A DNA stretch of 64,000 nucleotides. Origin: Pythium myriotylum (taxonomy: Eukaryota > Oomycota > Peronosporomycetes > Pythiales > Pythiaceae). A program made the position numbers and the translations under genes. The notes beneath the pieces were generated by a model, which saw only the letters and a list, made by a program, of their open reading frames with translations, did no database searches and had not been told where the DNA came from. The stretch covers positions 186,001-250,000 of the forward strand of contig JALJCQ010000013.1 in assembly GCA_023091665.1 (NCBI GenBank), given 5' to 3'. Below, in pieces: positions 19,633 to 29,175 of the stretch (positions are counted from its first letter, which is position 1; the number at the start of each line of letters is the position of its first letter).

Positions 19633-20433
19633 CTAGACGACAAGAACAGTTATCGCTCCTCCAAGAAGCACCAACGTCCTTGAGACTGCTGCAGCTCTAT
19701 CACTTGGACTGGTTGGCAGTGGCGTGGAGGTGGAAGTGGCGATATCCGGAGAACTCGTAGTAGGACTTGTAGTGGAGCTGTTGTTGCTTTTGGGCGGTGC
19801 GCTCGTGGCGAGAGACGCAGCGTTTCGGAAGCTCGTTCCGTCGCCGTTCACGACGGTCTGCAAAACCGCATTATCGAGTAGCTTCTCACCCCGCGCGAGA
19901 ACACAGAGCAGCAGTGACTTCTTCTTGGTTTCGCCAAGCCAATAGCCACTGCGGTCAGCACAGACAGGAGCCTTGGCCACGCTCTCCTCCAATGTCTTGA
20001 GGCAATCGTCCGAGCAGCCGTTTAAAATTCGCCCACACCTAGCTGTGTCCGACCCGATACCGTAGCGACCATTCCATTCGCTCACTTCCTCGGACGAGCA
20101 AGCAGTCAGATTCGTGGAGAACTGCGGCATGTACTTGTCTGTGGCGTTCGCTCGGAGCTCGATACAGTCGTCGAGAGCCATTCGAGTTCGTTGGTGCAGC
20201 GTCAGCGTACTAGTCTCTTCACATTCTGGCGCGACGGCAGTGAGCTCCTGCAGCGCCGTGAGGCAGTCGTCGTCACAGACGCGGAACACTAATCGCTGGA
20301 GATCACAGCCAGGAGGATTGGAGGCGTGCTGTTTCGAGTAAGCGCGTTTATCTTCCTTGGTGCACACTAGTGCACGAGCCTCAGAGATTAGGCAGACAAC
20401 GAAGACTGGGATCACCAAGCGAGCGGTCTTCAT
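19633..20433 (-). CDS. Unrecognised cysteine-rich secreted protein with Ser/Thr stalk and GPI-type tail
   Basis: The 266-residue protein starts at the ATG giving a signal peptide (MKTARLVIPVFVVCLISEARA). An upstream in-frame start would translate the poly-G tract as polyproline and is unlikely. The body holds two similar modules: CDDDCLTALQEL..APEC...C and CSDDCLKTLEES..APVC...C, each a C-x3-C-L-x2-L helix, an AP-x-C turn and a later cysteine. Between them lie YMPQFSTNLTACS and a WNGRYG segment. A Ser/Thr/Pro stalk and a hydrophobic C-terminus (TLVLLGGAITVLVV) suggest a GPI anchor. The cysteine spacing is not that of elicitins, though the size, secretion and neighbourhood are similar. I do not recognise the family. 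A broken inverted paralogue starts at 22527. Confidence 0.75.
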   Translation of the reverse strand: MKTARLVIPVFVVCLISEARALVCTKEDKRAYSKQHASNPPGCDLQRLVFRVCDDDCLTALQELTAVAPECEETSTLTLHQRTRMALDDCIELRANATDKYMPQFSTNLTACSSEEVSEWNGRYGIGSDTARCGRILNGCSDDCLKTLEESVAKAPVCADRSGYWLGETKKKSLLLCVLARGEKLLDNAVLQTVVNGDGTSFRNAASLATSAPPKSNNSSTTSPTTSSPDIATSTSTPLPTSPSDRAAAVSRTLVLLGGAITVLVV

Positions 20434-20441
20434 CTGTAACT

Positions 20442-20469
20442 GGGGGGGGGGGGGGGGGGGGGGGGGGGG
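20442..20469. repeat. Run of 28 G (C on the coding strand)
   Basis: An uninterrupted G28 starts 9 bp upstream of the start codon of the minus-strand cysteine-rich gene, so it probably lies in its 5' leader as C28. It could form G-quadruplexes on the plus strand and should be length-unstable. Confidence 0.9.
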
Positions 20470-22526
20470 CAAAGCTGCAGGATGGACGGAGAGTCGAGAT
20501 GTGGAGCTGAGTCTCTCGCTACACGACAGTTGCACGAGGTTGGTCGGACAACGTCCCTGGCGTCACAACGGCCACGCTTGGGACATTCCATATCAGAGGT
20601 AAGGTCCAGTGTCTGATTTGTGCAGTCTATGGGATTGGGATTCGCTCGCAGACAACTTTCGAATGGTGGCCAAGAACCTGGTCATCATTTTTTTTTTTAG
20701 GAAAACGGGATACGTTCAACGCCATCCGAGTTATTTGACTAGTCAGCGTCAGCTTTGAATTCACTGTTGAATAATCGATCAAGTACTTGATGTTTGGTGA
20801 CCGTGGTCTCCTTCTAGCTCGCCTCGTCCTTACTCACCGCCGTTCTCCTACTTCGGTGGAAGAAACACCGAAGCACACCTCTGCGAGCTTCGTGGTCGCA
20901 ATCTCTAGAGTGTGACTTGCCATGCCTACGATGTCCATGCCTACGGAGAGAGTTAGGAGAGCTCTTTGCAACATAATACGGCGAAGAACGTAAAGCGCAC
21001 ACGGCTCTCGTTGACTGTGCCACGCTACCGGTACGCTTTTGCCCTGGAGACTAGACATCAAACTTGTCATGATTGCCACACTTGATCCGAACGAATGCGG
21101 AAAGCAAACCGTTCGGTTCTGTAGAGAAGTTTTTCCATAGAGGGTGTTGCAGTAGTCGCGTGGTTTCTCTAGTACTGATTAATTCTAAATTCTGTTGTCT
21201 CCGCTTTTGGACTGGTGCATAGAAGAGCATGGTTCTTTTCACTCTATACCAAGCCTGTCGCGGCGGCTGTCTGTCAAACGAGATCGGGAAACCCAACTGC
21301 ATGCTCTGCAGCCGACTGTATCCACCGGAGGTTACTCGGATTTGAATGCCAGAAAATCTTATGGATTTCTACAGTTCGTTGTCCCTCTAAACAGCTCTCT
21401 TCAAGAGTCTTGTCCACTGGATGTCAATCAGACTACGTAAGAAGGAGGTTGATGGTCTCGCTCATGTGGCATACTGCAGGGCTCTGTCCAGGGATGGTTT
21501 TTTTCCCACCGTTTTCCCACTTGACAGTCTTAGGTTCGAGTCGTGAATGATTGACGTACTTAGTTGGAATCATTATGCCGCGGACTGTTTTCATTGACAG
21601 GTGCTGAAACGTATATTGACTGAAATCTCTTTTCAAGGGGAACATGTCCGCAAGTTTGACATTGGTGAAACGAATCCCCGTCAAACTAGACTAGGGGAAG
21701 TCTTTCTGGTTAGATAACGGCCGCTCGGTCTTATCAGTCGCTGGAATCGGCTCCAAACCGTCCATTCGACACACATGCTGGCGTAAAAAGGTCGGCGTTG
21801 CGATAGACCCACTCAAGCCCTTCGTCAAATGCCCCCGGAACGTATATTCTCTAAACGTCAGACAGCTCTTCTGGGGCCATAGAGTCTTCGTCAACAGCAT
21901 CGTCGTCATCCTCGAAATCATCGTCACCAAACGCATCGCGTCCCTCTTCTATCGGTAACTATAGCACCATTAACTCGGACATCAGACTAACCATGAGGGT
22001 CTCAGAATTAGTCGTTTTCCTGTCCGTTGGGCACAACGCGCGCTTCACATTCGTTCTAGAAATACCTAGGGTTCTCTTGTCTTCTTCGCGTTCACTCTGT
22101 CGTATCACTTGGATGTCCAAGGTCTTGAGCTGATTTCGGTCTACCCCATTATATGGCCAATCCAATACCGGTAGCTTGTAGTAATCACACATAGTTTTGA
22201 CCACATGACAGAAGCGAACCTACTGACCAACTCTTGAAATGAGTATAAATTCTCAAGATGGTGGGACCCTGCTCTGTCCGCTTACACAGCGTGTCATAGA
22301 TGATCGAAAACATACAAACATACTGTAGGTCCATTTCTACACACGGAGTTGCAACTGCGAATCAATAGTCCACCCACCAGATTTATGCACCAACGTGTTG
22401 CCTGTGGTGACCAAATAGGACCGGCGGCGATCAGTGACCTCCGACGAGCTAAGTGCTCTTCTGCCTACAATCCCTTTGCCGAAGGCAGCTTCGTGACTAT
22501 CCTTCATTTCCACAAATCCGACGAAG
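20470..22526. other. Long intergenic stretch, AT-richer, probably old transposon debris
   Basis: No intact gene seen in about 2.06 kb. Base composition is lower in GC than in the genes. The only weak coding hint is on the minus strand at 21959-22204. Confidence 0.5.
21959..22204 (-). pseudogene. Possible remnant of a Tc1/mariner-type transposase
   Basis: The minus-strand frame reads YYKLPVLDWPYNGVDRNQLKTLD. This recalls the VLDWPxxSPDLNPIENLW block around the second catalytic Asp of Tc1/mariner transposases, but the PDLNPIE part is degraded. No inverted repeats were found around it, so the call is tentative. Confidence 0.25.
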
Positions 22527-22639
22527 ATGAAACTGCGCACAGTTTCGGCCGTACTCACGCTCCTCGTCGTCCACCTCACCTTGCTTTTGCAGTGAAATGC
22601 ACAAGCGAGCAAGTGGAGCGGTACTCGGCGGTGGATCTC

Positions 22640-23463
22640 TTTGACTTTGACTTTGAAGGTGAGGTCTATTGGATCGCACTGTTATGAATCCTATAGCCGG
22701 GCCTAACGACCCTGTTTCCTACCGCTGAGAGTCGCGGAGTAGATATCTCGACTGCCATTCTTGGAAGTCGGTCGCGAGCAGCCGGTGCAGTTGCTCGTGA
22801 TGAGGCCACTGATGTGTGTGGAGCGCCTGGATGCTTCTCTTTAGATCCATCGCGACGTTCGCCATGTGGTCGGCCACCTTGTTGAAGGCGCGGAGGTGGT
22901 GGTGCCACTCACGGACCTTGAGCTCGTCTGCGAGTCGGCGCGCCACGGCGTAGAGGGGAAGTAGTCGGGGATGCTTGGGCGGTCGATAAAGCCGGAGCTG
23001 CCGGAGGATGAGGGCGCTGTCGCCCACGACCTCGACCTTCCACCCGTGTCGTTTGGCTGCCTTGAGCCCTGCGATGAGACCGAGATATTCGGCGCGGTTG
23101 TTCGTGGTCGACGGGTGTGCATATGACATGGCAGCACTCCAAACGATTTCAGCGCAAAGCGCGTCTTCGTCGACTCGGGCGATGACTGCTCCGGCACCTC
23201 CCGGCCCCGGGTTGCCGCGTGAACCACCGTCAAAAAAGAGAACGTGTCTTGGGCCCGCGCCCGGTGCTGGGTTGGGGACCGGAGTCGCCTCCAACCGAGC
23301 CTCCAGGACCCGCAGGAGGTGTCTCCGGGGGTCACGAACGTGCGTGAGCACTGGGAGCCTTTGAAGAAGTCCACGGAGTGAGGCTCGTAGGGCCGCTGAG
23401 TGGTAAAGCACCGCTTGGTCCTTGGTCCAGCCGATCCGATCATCAACAACGTGGTGCCGCCAA
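22640..23463 (-). mobile_element. 5'-truncated LINE (copy A) with 15-bp target duplication
   Basis: It is flanked by exact 15-bp copies of TCGGCGGTGGATCTC (22625-22639 and 23464-23478). Only the RNase H end and 3' tail of the element remain. On its own strand the tail reads CCGGCTATAGGATTC, then CCAATAGACCTCACCTT, then CAAAGT units. It belongs to the same family as the copies at 24061, 44875, 45031 and 55791. Confidence 0.9.
22719..23463 (-). pseudogene. LINE RNase H domain (copy A), truncated at its start
   Basis: The frame carries HVLFFDGGSRGNPGPGGAGA, the first RNase H block with its catalytic Asp, then TTNNRAEYLGLIAGL (catalytic Glu), VVGDSALILRQL (Asp) and NKVADHMANVAMD (Asp region). 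All expected blocks are intact, but there is no reverse transcriptase, so it cannot move alone. The frame is open across the truncation point. Confidence 0.85.
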
Positions 23464-24060
23464 TCGGCGGTGGATCTCGCTCGGCCACTTGGATGTGTCA
23501 CGCAACAATCTGCATTCCACGTCTGCGATGATGCTTGTCTCAAAGGAGCCGAAGACCTCGTGGAAGTCTCGTCAAACTGCACTAAGTCCGGTGCCTTGAC
23601 CCTGCTTGAGATCGCTGAGAAACTTGAGCGCGACTGTGTTGAGTACAGTTCCGATGCTAAAGACAAGTACATGCCCCAGTTCTCGACAAACATGACGCAA
23701 TGTAGTTTGGAAGAAATAACCGAATGGCAGGCGGTTCATGGTGCTGCAATTGTAAGATGCCAGAGTACGACAAGAGGCTGCTCGGATGAATGTCTAAAGA
23801 AAGCGTCTTCAAAGCTCCACTGTGTCTGCACTGGCGCGGCTACTGGCTCGGAGAAAGAAAGAAAACATATTTGTTGAAGTGCATCCTTGCACGAAGCGAA
23901 GATTCATTACAGAATGTGGTATTGCAAACGGCCATCAACGGTGATTATACAACGAAGCTCAATACCGCGGCAGTTGCAACAAGTGTACCGCCAAGTATGC
24001 CCGACTCGTCATCCGTATCTACAAGTGGAAGTTCAAACCCGATTCCCACATCCGCTAGGC

Positions 24061-25090
24061 TTTGACTTTGAAGTTGAGGTCTATTAGATCGCTACGTTTA
24101 AAGAATCCAATAGCCGCAGCTGTTCGGGCTGCACCTTTTTATCTTTTCTTCAGGACAAGACGGTCCACCGTCGACGGCGAGCACACTCTTTTCCTGACAG
24201 CGTCGGGAATGTTCCGACGGCCTTCTGTCAAACCGGTCTAATCAATTCTTCTGTTCAACCGGGCGTATCATGGTTGCTTGTGGCTTGCTGCCGTCGCGGA
24301 GCCTTAGCGACGACCACAAACGGGTGAACTCCCTCGTACCTCTCCAGGCACTGTCGCCTGGCTTTTAATCGATGGAGCAGTCGATCACCAAATGTTCTTC
24401 GCTCCGTCCTCTCCAGATCTACCAAGTCAAGGTAGCCTACATGCTAGGCAAAACAGCGCGGGAATCGTGGCGATAGCGCCGACAGCGCTGTTGCTCTGCT
24501 GGTAAATGCTACTGATATCATGAGACTCTTGCGAGTAAGGAGATTTAGAATCTACTTACGTACCTTACGTCTTGAATACACTTGATGACTATTGCTCATG
24601 GTAATGATGAACGTTGCAGTCTGTAGTGTTACATCCGCGTGAAACACTAGCTTGAATATACAGAGTAAAGAGAACATGTGCGCTGCGGCGCTGAGGTCAT
24701 GTTAACAGTGAAGGCCCTCCACTACGCTTCAGGCAGCCCGACATAGAGACCAGAGTACTCAGCAAGATTCTCTTTTGTGATTGGTGCAACGAGGCTCACC
24801 ACAGCACTCCACATCAACCACGACTGAGCCTGAGGTTCTGGATCAGGGTTGCCTCCCGATCCTCTGTCGAGGAAGAAAAGATACGAGGGTGCGCTGGTGG
24901 AGCTGTGGACGTACCCCAGTCAAAGTCGCCTTGCCGCTGGAGAGGTTGTGTCAACCGCGGATGTGAAGATGGCGAACATGAAATTCTGCTCAGCCCGCAG
25001 CGTCCGGCGTCATGATTGCTCATGGAAACACTCGCGCGGGAGCCCCATCTCATATGCAAAGCGCTCTATGCTCAACAATCTGTGATTCGT
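24061..25090 (-). mobile_element. Degenerate LINE remnant (copy B)
   Basis: The tail at 24061-24117 matches the LINE 3' end in minus orientation (AATAGACCTCAACTTCAAAGTC). Near 24870 the minus strand reads YLFFLDRGSGGNPDP, and near 24770-24730 it reads APITKENLAEYSGLYVGL. Both are decayed RNase H blocks. Stops and shifts interrupt it. The right limit is a guess and no target duplication was found. Confidence 0.55.
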
Positions 25091-25740
25091 TCCGTACTCT
25101 GGCTGGCTTCCACCTCGATTGATTACGCTCCTGGGGCCTCGACAGGTTTTCGAAACTTGCATCTCTCATATCATGGGTATTCGCACTGGATCTCAGGGGG
25201 GCGGCTTCTTGATTTTCAGACCAAATTTCCGGTTCTACAGTTTCCTTTATGAGTCTCAGACTGAAGCACCGGTAGAATGGTCAAGACCATCCACCTCCAA
25301 AGCCACACCCGCCATTTTTCTCAATCTCTACTGTAATAGGTTGTTCCAGGATTCTACCACGACGCCAAAGACGCTGATGGCCTTCATTGGCGGTCCTTTG
25401 CCAATTGGCAATGCGGACCCGCTTTGGTTTTTGTTTGCTGGAAAGAGACCGTGGATTGGACAGTGGTCGTGGGTGTGATATGTGCGACTTCCACCCACAG
25501 CCACATTTCTGAGTACAACCCTCCGAGGGACAAGAAATAGGCTCATGAGTCATTCCAGCGAATGGCTTCTAAACAGACAGACTCGAGTTGCTTCCGATTA
25601 GGTTCATTCAACCGAGAGCTCGGTTTGCACAGGAAGCGTCATCATCGATAGGTGGTTCCAGCATCGCCGTTCTGCCTGACATACTCCCGTCGGACGGATT
25701 CCGACGGGAACCTTGGGCCTTGTGCCAGAGGCCACCGCCA
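25091..25740. other. Intergenic before the split elicitin
   Basis: No gene seen in about 650 bp. Confidence 0.5.
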
Positions 25741-25755
25741 GCTCATTCACCAACT
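25741..25755 (+). promoter_or_regulatory. Inr-like start site of the split elicitin
   Basis: GCTCATTCACCAACT lies about 45 bp before ATG 25795, in the same place as the Inr-like elements of the other two elicitin genes. Confidence 0.5.
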
Positions 25756-25992
25756 CGCTCGAAGCTGTCCAGTCCTCTCTCCCTCTCCCCAACAATGAAG
25801 TTCTTCGCTGTTCTCGCTGCCACCGCCGTCACCGTCGCCTCGGCTGCCGACTGCGATATCATGAAGCTCGCTCCGGTCGCCGTCACCGGCGCCAACGCCG
25901 TCGCGTGCCAGAAGGCCACTACCTACTCGGCCGCGACAGCCGTTATCCCCTCGGGCGACCTGCTCAAGAACGTCTGCTCCACCAAGGCCTGT

Positions 25993-26169
25993 AAGAGCAT
26001 ACATTCCGAAGGATGTTGCCATTTCCGGATGCGGCAAGATGCGAGGAAGATAAGATACCCAGACTCGAGGATGTGACATCGTCCCAGGTCACAAAGTCGC
26101 GCGTGTATTCTTAGTAGCATCGTCTCCCAGATCGTCGTAGGTCAGTTTAGAATCTGCCTGCGACCAGGC
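25993..26169 (+). repeat. Split direct repeat A1
   Basis: 177 bp, same as A2 at 28916-29092. The left limit is ambiguous by two bases because the gene also has AA there. Confidence 0.9.
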
Positions 26170-27907
26170 GGACATTGTCCGACGTTGGAACGCGATCGTT
26201 CGTCACGGTGTGCGTCCGGAGTGGTCCAGCTCGAGAGCAATCAGGCAACGTGACCGACCCCCCAACCATCGCTCGGCGCTCGCCAACCCCGACGCCATTC
26301 GCCGTCATATTAAACAAGGTGTGGCAGACGGGCGCTACCTCATCTTGGACAAGTCTCTTCTCACACAATGGCCAGAAATATTCACCAGCCCCCTCGGCGC
26401 GGTTGAGAAGCGTTCTCCGCAAGGGATCGACATCCGCCTCATCAATGACTACTCGTACCCACCCAAGAGCTCGGTCAACGATTTCACTTTGCGAGATAAC
26501 TTCCCTGAGATTTCTTACAACCCTCCGGTCGACATCGCCCGCAGGCTCCATTTTCTTCGCACCCAGTTCCCAACGGCAGTCATTCTTCTCATGCTTGGAG
26601 ACGTCTCCAGCGCGTTCCGGCACGTGCCGATGAACGCAGAAGCGGTACACATGTTCGCTTTCATTTTTGACGACTGCCTCGTTATTGACCTCGCGTGTGG
26701 ATTCGGTTGGTGCGGATCACCAGCATTTTACTCACTCGCCGCGACTGTAATCAACACGCTCTACGAGGCTTGCATGCCGGAGCGCGCGAATCTGGATCCC
26801 TCCCCGTTCGTCGGAAACGTCTGGTGTGATGATCACACGTGCGTCGAGGCCGACTCAGGGTCGCGCTGCCACGACGCCAACATCGCGCTTCGATACGCCA
26901 TGCTTCGAGTCCTAGGACCAGCAGCAGTTAACGAACACAAGTTCACGGACTGGAACACCCACGGAAAGGCTCTCGGCCTGCTGTGGGACACAGCACGCGG
27001 TACAGTGTCGATACCACCAGCGAAGCTGGCCAAGGCCCTCGCCCGCACGAATGCACTGCTCACCTCAAACGCCGTGACCAAGACCGAGGTACTCGAGCTA
27101 TTAGGTGTCCTCCGCCACGTGGCGGTCTGTTTCCCTTCGGCAAGATCCTTCTATCAGCGTGTCCACGACTTCGCTTGCTCATTGGCGTCGGGCCGTCGAC
27201 GACCCCCAAGCTCGGTCGTCGAAGATTTGTGGTGGTTCAGAGCTATTCTCCATCACCCATCCAGGTTCAACTCGATCCCAGTCGAAGTGTTCGCAGGGGT
27301 CGCCCGAGCGTCGGTCAACGTGTTCATGGACGCGTCTGATACGGGTCTCTGTGTCCTCGAGCCAACCCGTCGCGAATACATTCGTCAACAGTTCACCGCC
27401 CAGCAGCGTGTACTCATTCAGGCCCGCGACCCGGCGTGGTCAATCAACGTTCGCGAGCTTCAGAGCGCGGTCCTTGCGGCCACACACTGGGGACCGTCAT
27501 GGCAGGATGATGCTACCGCCAGGCCGGTCGTCGTGTGCCTCCACATCGATAATGCTAGCGCTGTCTCGTGGTCCTCGAAGAGATCCAGCCGTCACCCCCT
27601 CGCGCAGCTCTACACTCGTCTACTGTCGCTTGCCGAGTTCCAGTTTGGTATTGTACTGGCCGCGGAGCACATCGCTGGTGTGGCAAACACCATGGCTGAC
27701 GCGGGGTCCCGCGCGTGGGATTTGTCTCACAAACTGTGGAAGACGTGGGCTGACATGTCCTCTGATTGGTCGCAGGTGGCCGTGCAACCTCCTTACGACG
27801 ATCTCTCCGCCGTCTGGGCCGGATGCTCCGTCGACACGCCCTGGCTGAGTCTACCGGCTCCAAGTACCGCGCCCACTGGAAGCAGTGGTGCCAATTCGCC
27901 CACGTAA
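26141..27907 (+). CDS. Reverse transcriptase - RNase H of the Ngaro-like element
   Basis: The open frame starts at 26141, after a stop, and has no ATG before about 26590, so the true start was probably lost with gag or is reached by fusion. RT blocks seen include IRLINDYSYPPKSSVND, LMLGDVSSAFRHVPM, GFGWCGSPAFYSL and the catalytic VWCDDHTC, equivalent to YxDD. The RNase H-like part has VNVFMDASDTGL, IDNASAVSW and ANTMADAGSRAW. Together these copy the element's RNA into DNA and remove the RNA. The C-terminus overlaps the recombinase frame by about 85 bp. No stop or shift is seen inside. Confidence 0.85.
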   Translation, partial: VSLESACDQADIVRRWNAIVRHGVRPEWSSSRAIRQRDRPPNHRSALANPDAIRRHIKQGVADGRYLILDKSLLTQWPEIFTSPLGAVEKRSPQGIDIRLINDYSYPPKSSVNDFTLRDNFPEISYNPPVDIARRLHFLRTQFPTAVILLMLGDVSSAFRHVPMNAEAVHMFAFIFDDCLVIDLACGFGWCGSPAFYSLAATVINTLYEACMPERANLDPSPFVGNVWCDDHTCVEADSGSRCHDANIALRYAMLRVLGPAAVNEHKFTDWNTHGKALGLLWDTARGTVSIPPAKLAKALARTNALLTSNAVTKTEVLELLGVLRHVAVCFPSARSFYQRVHDFACSLASGRRRPPSSVVEDLWWFRAILHHPSRFNSIPVEVFAGVARASVNVFMDASDTGLCVLEPTRREYIRQQFTAQQRVLIQARDPAWSINVRELQSAVLAATHWGPSWQDDATARPVVVCLHIDNASAVSWSSKRSSRHPLAQLYTRLLSLAEFQFGIVLAAEHIAGVANTMADAGSRAWDLSHKLWKTWADMSSDWSQVAVQPPYDDLSAVWAGCSVDTPWLSLPAPSTAPTGSSGANSPT

Positions 27908-28794
27908 TGCGTTGGTCAAGGTGGCTCCCGTCGTCCGAAACCCTGTGTCACCATCGCCTCAGCTACTTTGCCATCTATTTGTGGAAGCACGGTTGGAATT
28001 CGGCCCGTTGTGGTAATCAATACCCGACCATCCAGCTCAAGTTGGCCGCGATTCGCTGGTTTCATCGGATGTATTTAGGTCGCGAAGTAGGTTGCGGACC
28101 GCGGCTCCACATCCTCCTCAAAGGTATCCAGCGTTTGTCGACACCGGCGGCGAAGAAGCAGCCTCTCACTCCCGCGTTCCTGCGACAGCTCCGCCGTACA
28201 CTTCGTTTCAACGACCCTCGCCAACGCCTACTGTGGGGCAGCGTGCTGCTCGCCTACTTCTTCCTGCTGCGTCGCTCGGAGTACCTCGCGATCGGGAGCA
28301 AAAGGAGATTCTACTGTCTCAAGACCCGGCATGTGTTCTTCTCTGATCGACATGGCCGCCCAGTCCACGAACACAAGGCAACGGCTGTGACAATTGGTCT
28401 TGAAGGAGCCAAGAACGACCAGTTCGGACGAGGGGCTTGGCGGACGATGCACGCGTCGGGGGACGCGCTTCTCTGTCCAGTACGCGCCCTCAAGCACATC
28501 GTGCGCGCGAAGAAGAGTTTGGGTCGATCGGCGACGACAAGCGAGTACCTATGCTACAACCTCGATGCCCGGTCAGTATCGAATGCACTAAAGATGACAG
28601 CCAGAGCCGTCGGCGTGCCTGCCGCAAATTACTCTACTCACTCAATCAGAATCGGCGGCGCGACGGCTCTGCTCAGCGGAGGAGCAGACAGCCTCGCAAT
28701 CAAGTTGCTAGGAAGGTGGGTGTCACGGGTCTACGAAGCCTACCCAGTACAAGCCGCGGAATCTACAATCGACCTCTCCAGGCGCATGGTGTGA
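27823..28794 (+). CDS. Tyrosine recombinase of the Ngaro-like element
   Basis: 323 residues from ATG 27823; the frame is open a little further upstream, overlapping the RT frame. It has the tyrosine recombinase layout: an N-terminal SAM-like helical part (STGSKYRAHWKQW), the first catalytic Arg in FFLLRRSEYL (R150/151), the HxxR box HSIRIGGATAL (H273, R276), and GRW followed by the probable nucleophile Tyr (Y304 or Y307) in VYEAYPVQ. It would integrate a circular DNA copy, which accounts for the split repeats and the lack of target duplication. The frame appears intact. Confidence 0.88.
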   Translation: MLRRHALAESTGSKYRAHWKQWCQFAHVMRWSRWLPSSETLCHHRLSYFAIYLWKHGWNSARCGNQYPTIQLKLAAIRWFHRMYLGREVGCGPRLHILLKGIQRLSTPAAKKQPLTPAFLRQLRRTLRFNDPRQRLLWGSVLLAYFFLLRRSEYLAIGSKRRFYCLKTRHVFFSDRHGRPVHEHKATAVTIGLEGAKNDQFGRGAWRTMHASGDALLCPVRALKHIVRAKKSLGRSATTSEYLCYNLDARSVSNALKMTARAVGVPAANYSTHSIRIGGATALLSGGADSLAIKLLGRWVSRVYEAYPVQAAESTIDLSRRMV

Positions 28795-28840
28795 ATCGCA
28801 CCAGTCCCGCACGCGCACTTCGGCATTCTATATCTTGGGG

Positions 28841-28917
28841 CCGCCTCGCCACGCCCACATGGGCAAGGCGCAATACACTTGCTTGCCCCCACTTCCGAGC
28901 TCGAGAGCTTGAGGAAA
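28841..28917 (+). repeat. Split direct repeat B1
   Basis: 77 bp, same as B2 at 29099-29175. It starts CCGCCTCGCCACGCCC and ends GCTTGAGGAAA. It contains the inverted pair TTGCCCATGTGG / CCACATGGGCAA. Confidence 0.88.
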
Positions 28918-29092
28918 GAGCATACATTCCGAAGGATGTTGCCATTTCCGGATGCGGCAAGATGCGAGGAAGATAAGATACCCAGACTCGAGGATGTGAC
29001 ATCGTCCCAGGTCACAAAGTCGCGCGTGTATTCTTAGTAGCATCGTCTCCCAGATCGTCGTAGGTCAGTTTAGAATCTGCCTGCGACCAGGC
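28916..29092 (+). repeat. Split direct repeat A2
   Basis: 177 bp, same as A1, joined directly to B1 with a two-base overlap. No difference from A1 is seen, which points to a young insertion. Confidence 0.9.
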
Positions 29093-29098
29093 AAACAC

Positions 29099-29175
29099 CC
29101 GCCTCGCCACGCCCACATGGGCAAGGCGCAATACACTTGCTTGCCCCCACTTCCGAGCTCGAGAGCTTGAGGAAA
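29099..29175 (+). repeat. Split direct repeat B2
   Basis: 77 bp, same as B1. Its end abuts the resumed elicitin sequence. Confidence 0.88.

Larger units (their letters stand above)
22527..24060 (+). pseudogene. Broken paralogue of the cysteine-rich secreted protein, split by a LINE
   Basis: The frame starts at ATG 22527 with a signal-peptide-like MKLRTVSAVLTLLVVHLTLL, then needs a one-base shift to read AVKCTSEQVERYSAVDL. The LINE occupies 22640-23463. The gene resumes after it as ARPLGCVTQQSAFHVCDDACLKG, and continues through YMPQFSTNMTQCSLEEITEW and CSDECLKK. A second shift near 23800 precedes YWLGERKKTYLLKCILARSED. The match ends at about NPIPTSAR, where a second LINE tail begins, so the stalk end and anchor signal are lost. 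It is the inverted paralogue of the gene at 19633-20433 and dead in at least four ways. Confidence 0.8.
25993..29175 (+). mobile_element. Ngaro-like tyrosine-recombinase retrotransposon with split direct repeats
   Basis: About 3.18 kb in the order A1 - RT/RNase H - recombinase - B1 - A2 - B2. This split-repeat order marks Ngaro-type elements, as opposed to the inverted repeats of DIRS1. There is no target duplication: gene sequence CTGTAA meets GAGCATAC on the left and GAGGAAA meets CGACCTG on the right. That fits recombinase-mediated entry at a short shared AA. No gag frame is present, so the copy looks internally shortened. Confidence 0.85.

Noticed and set aside
20434..20535. An N-terminal extension of the cysteine-rich protein including polyproline.
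   Set aside because: The polyproline comes from reading the C28 tract. Starting there would bury the signal peptide.
21525..21550. GGTTCGAGTC resembling a tRNA T-loop.
   Set aside because: No matching acceptor, D or anticodon stems could be found around it.
25588..25794. In-frame upstream extension of the third elicitin.
   Set aside because: The Inr-like element at 25741 and the signal peptide at 25795 support the downstream ATG.
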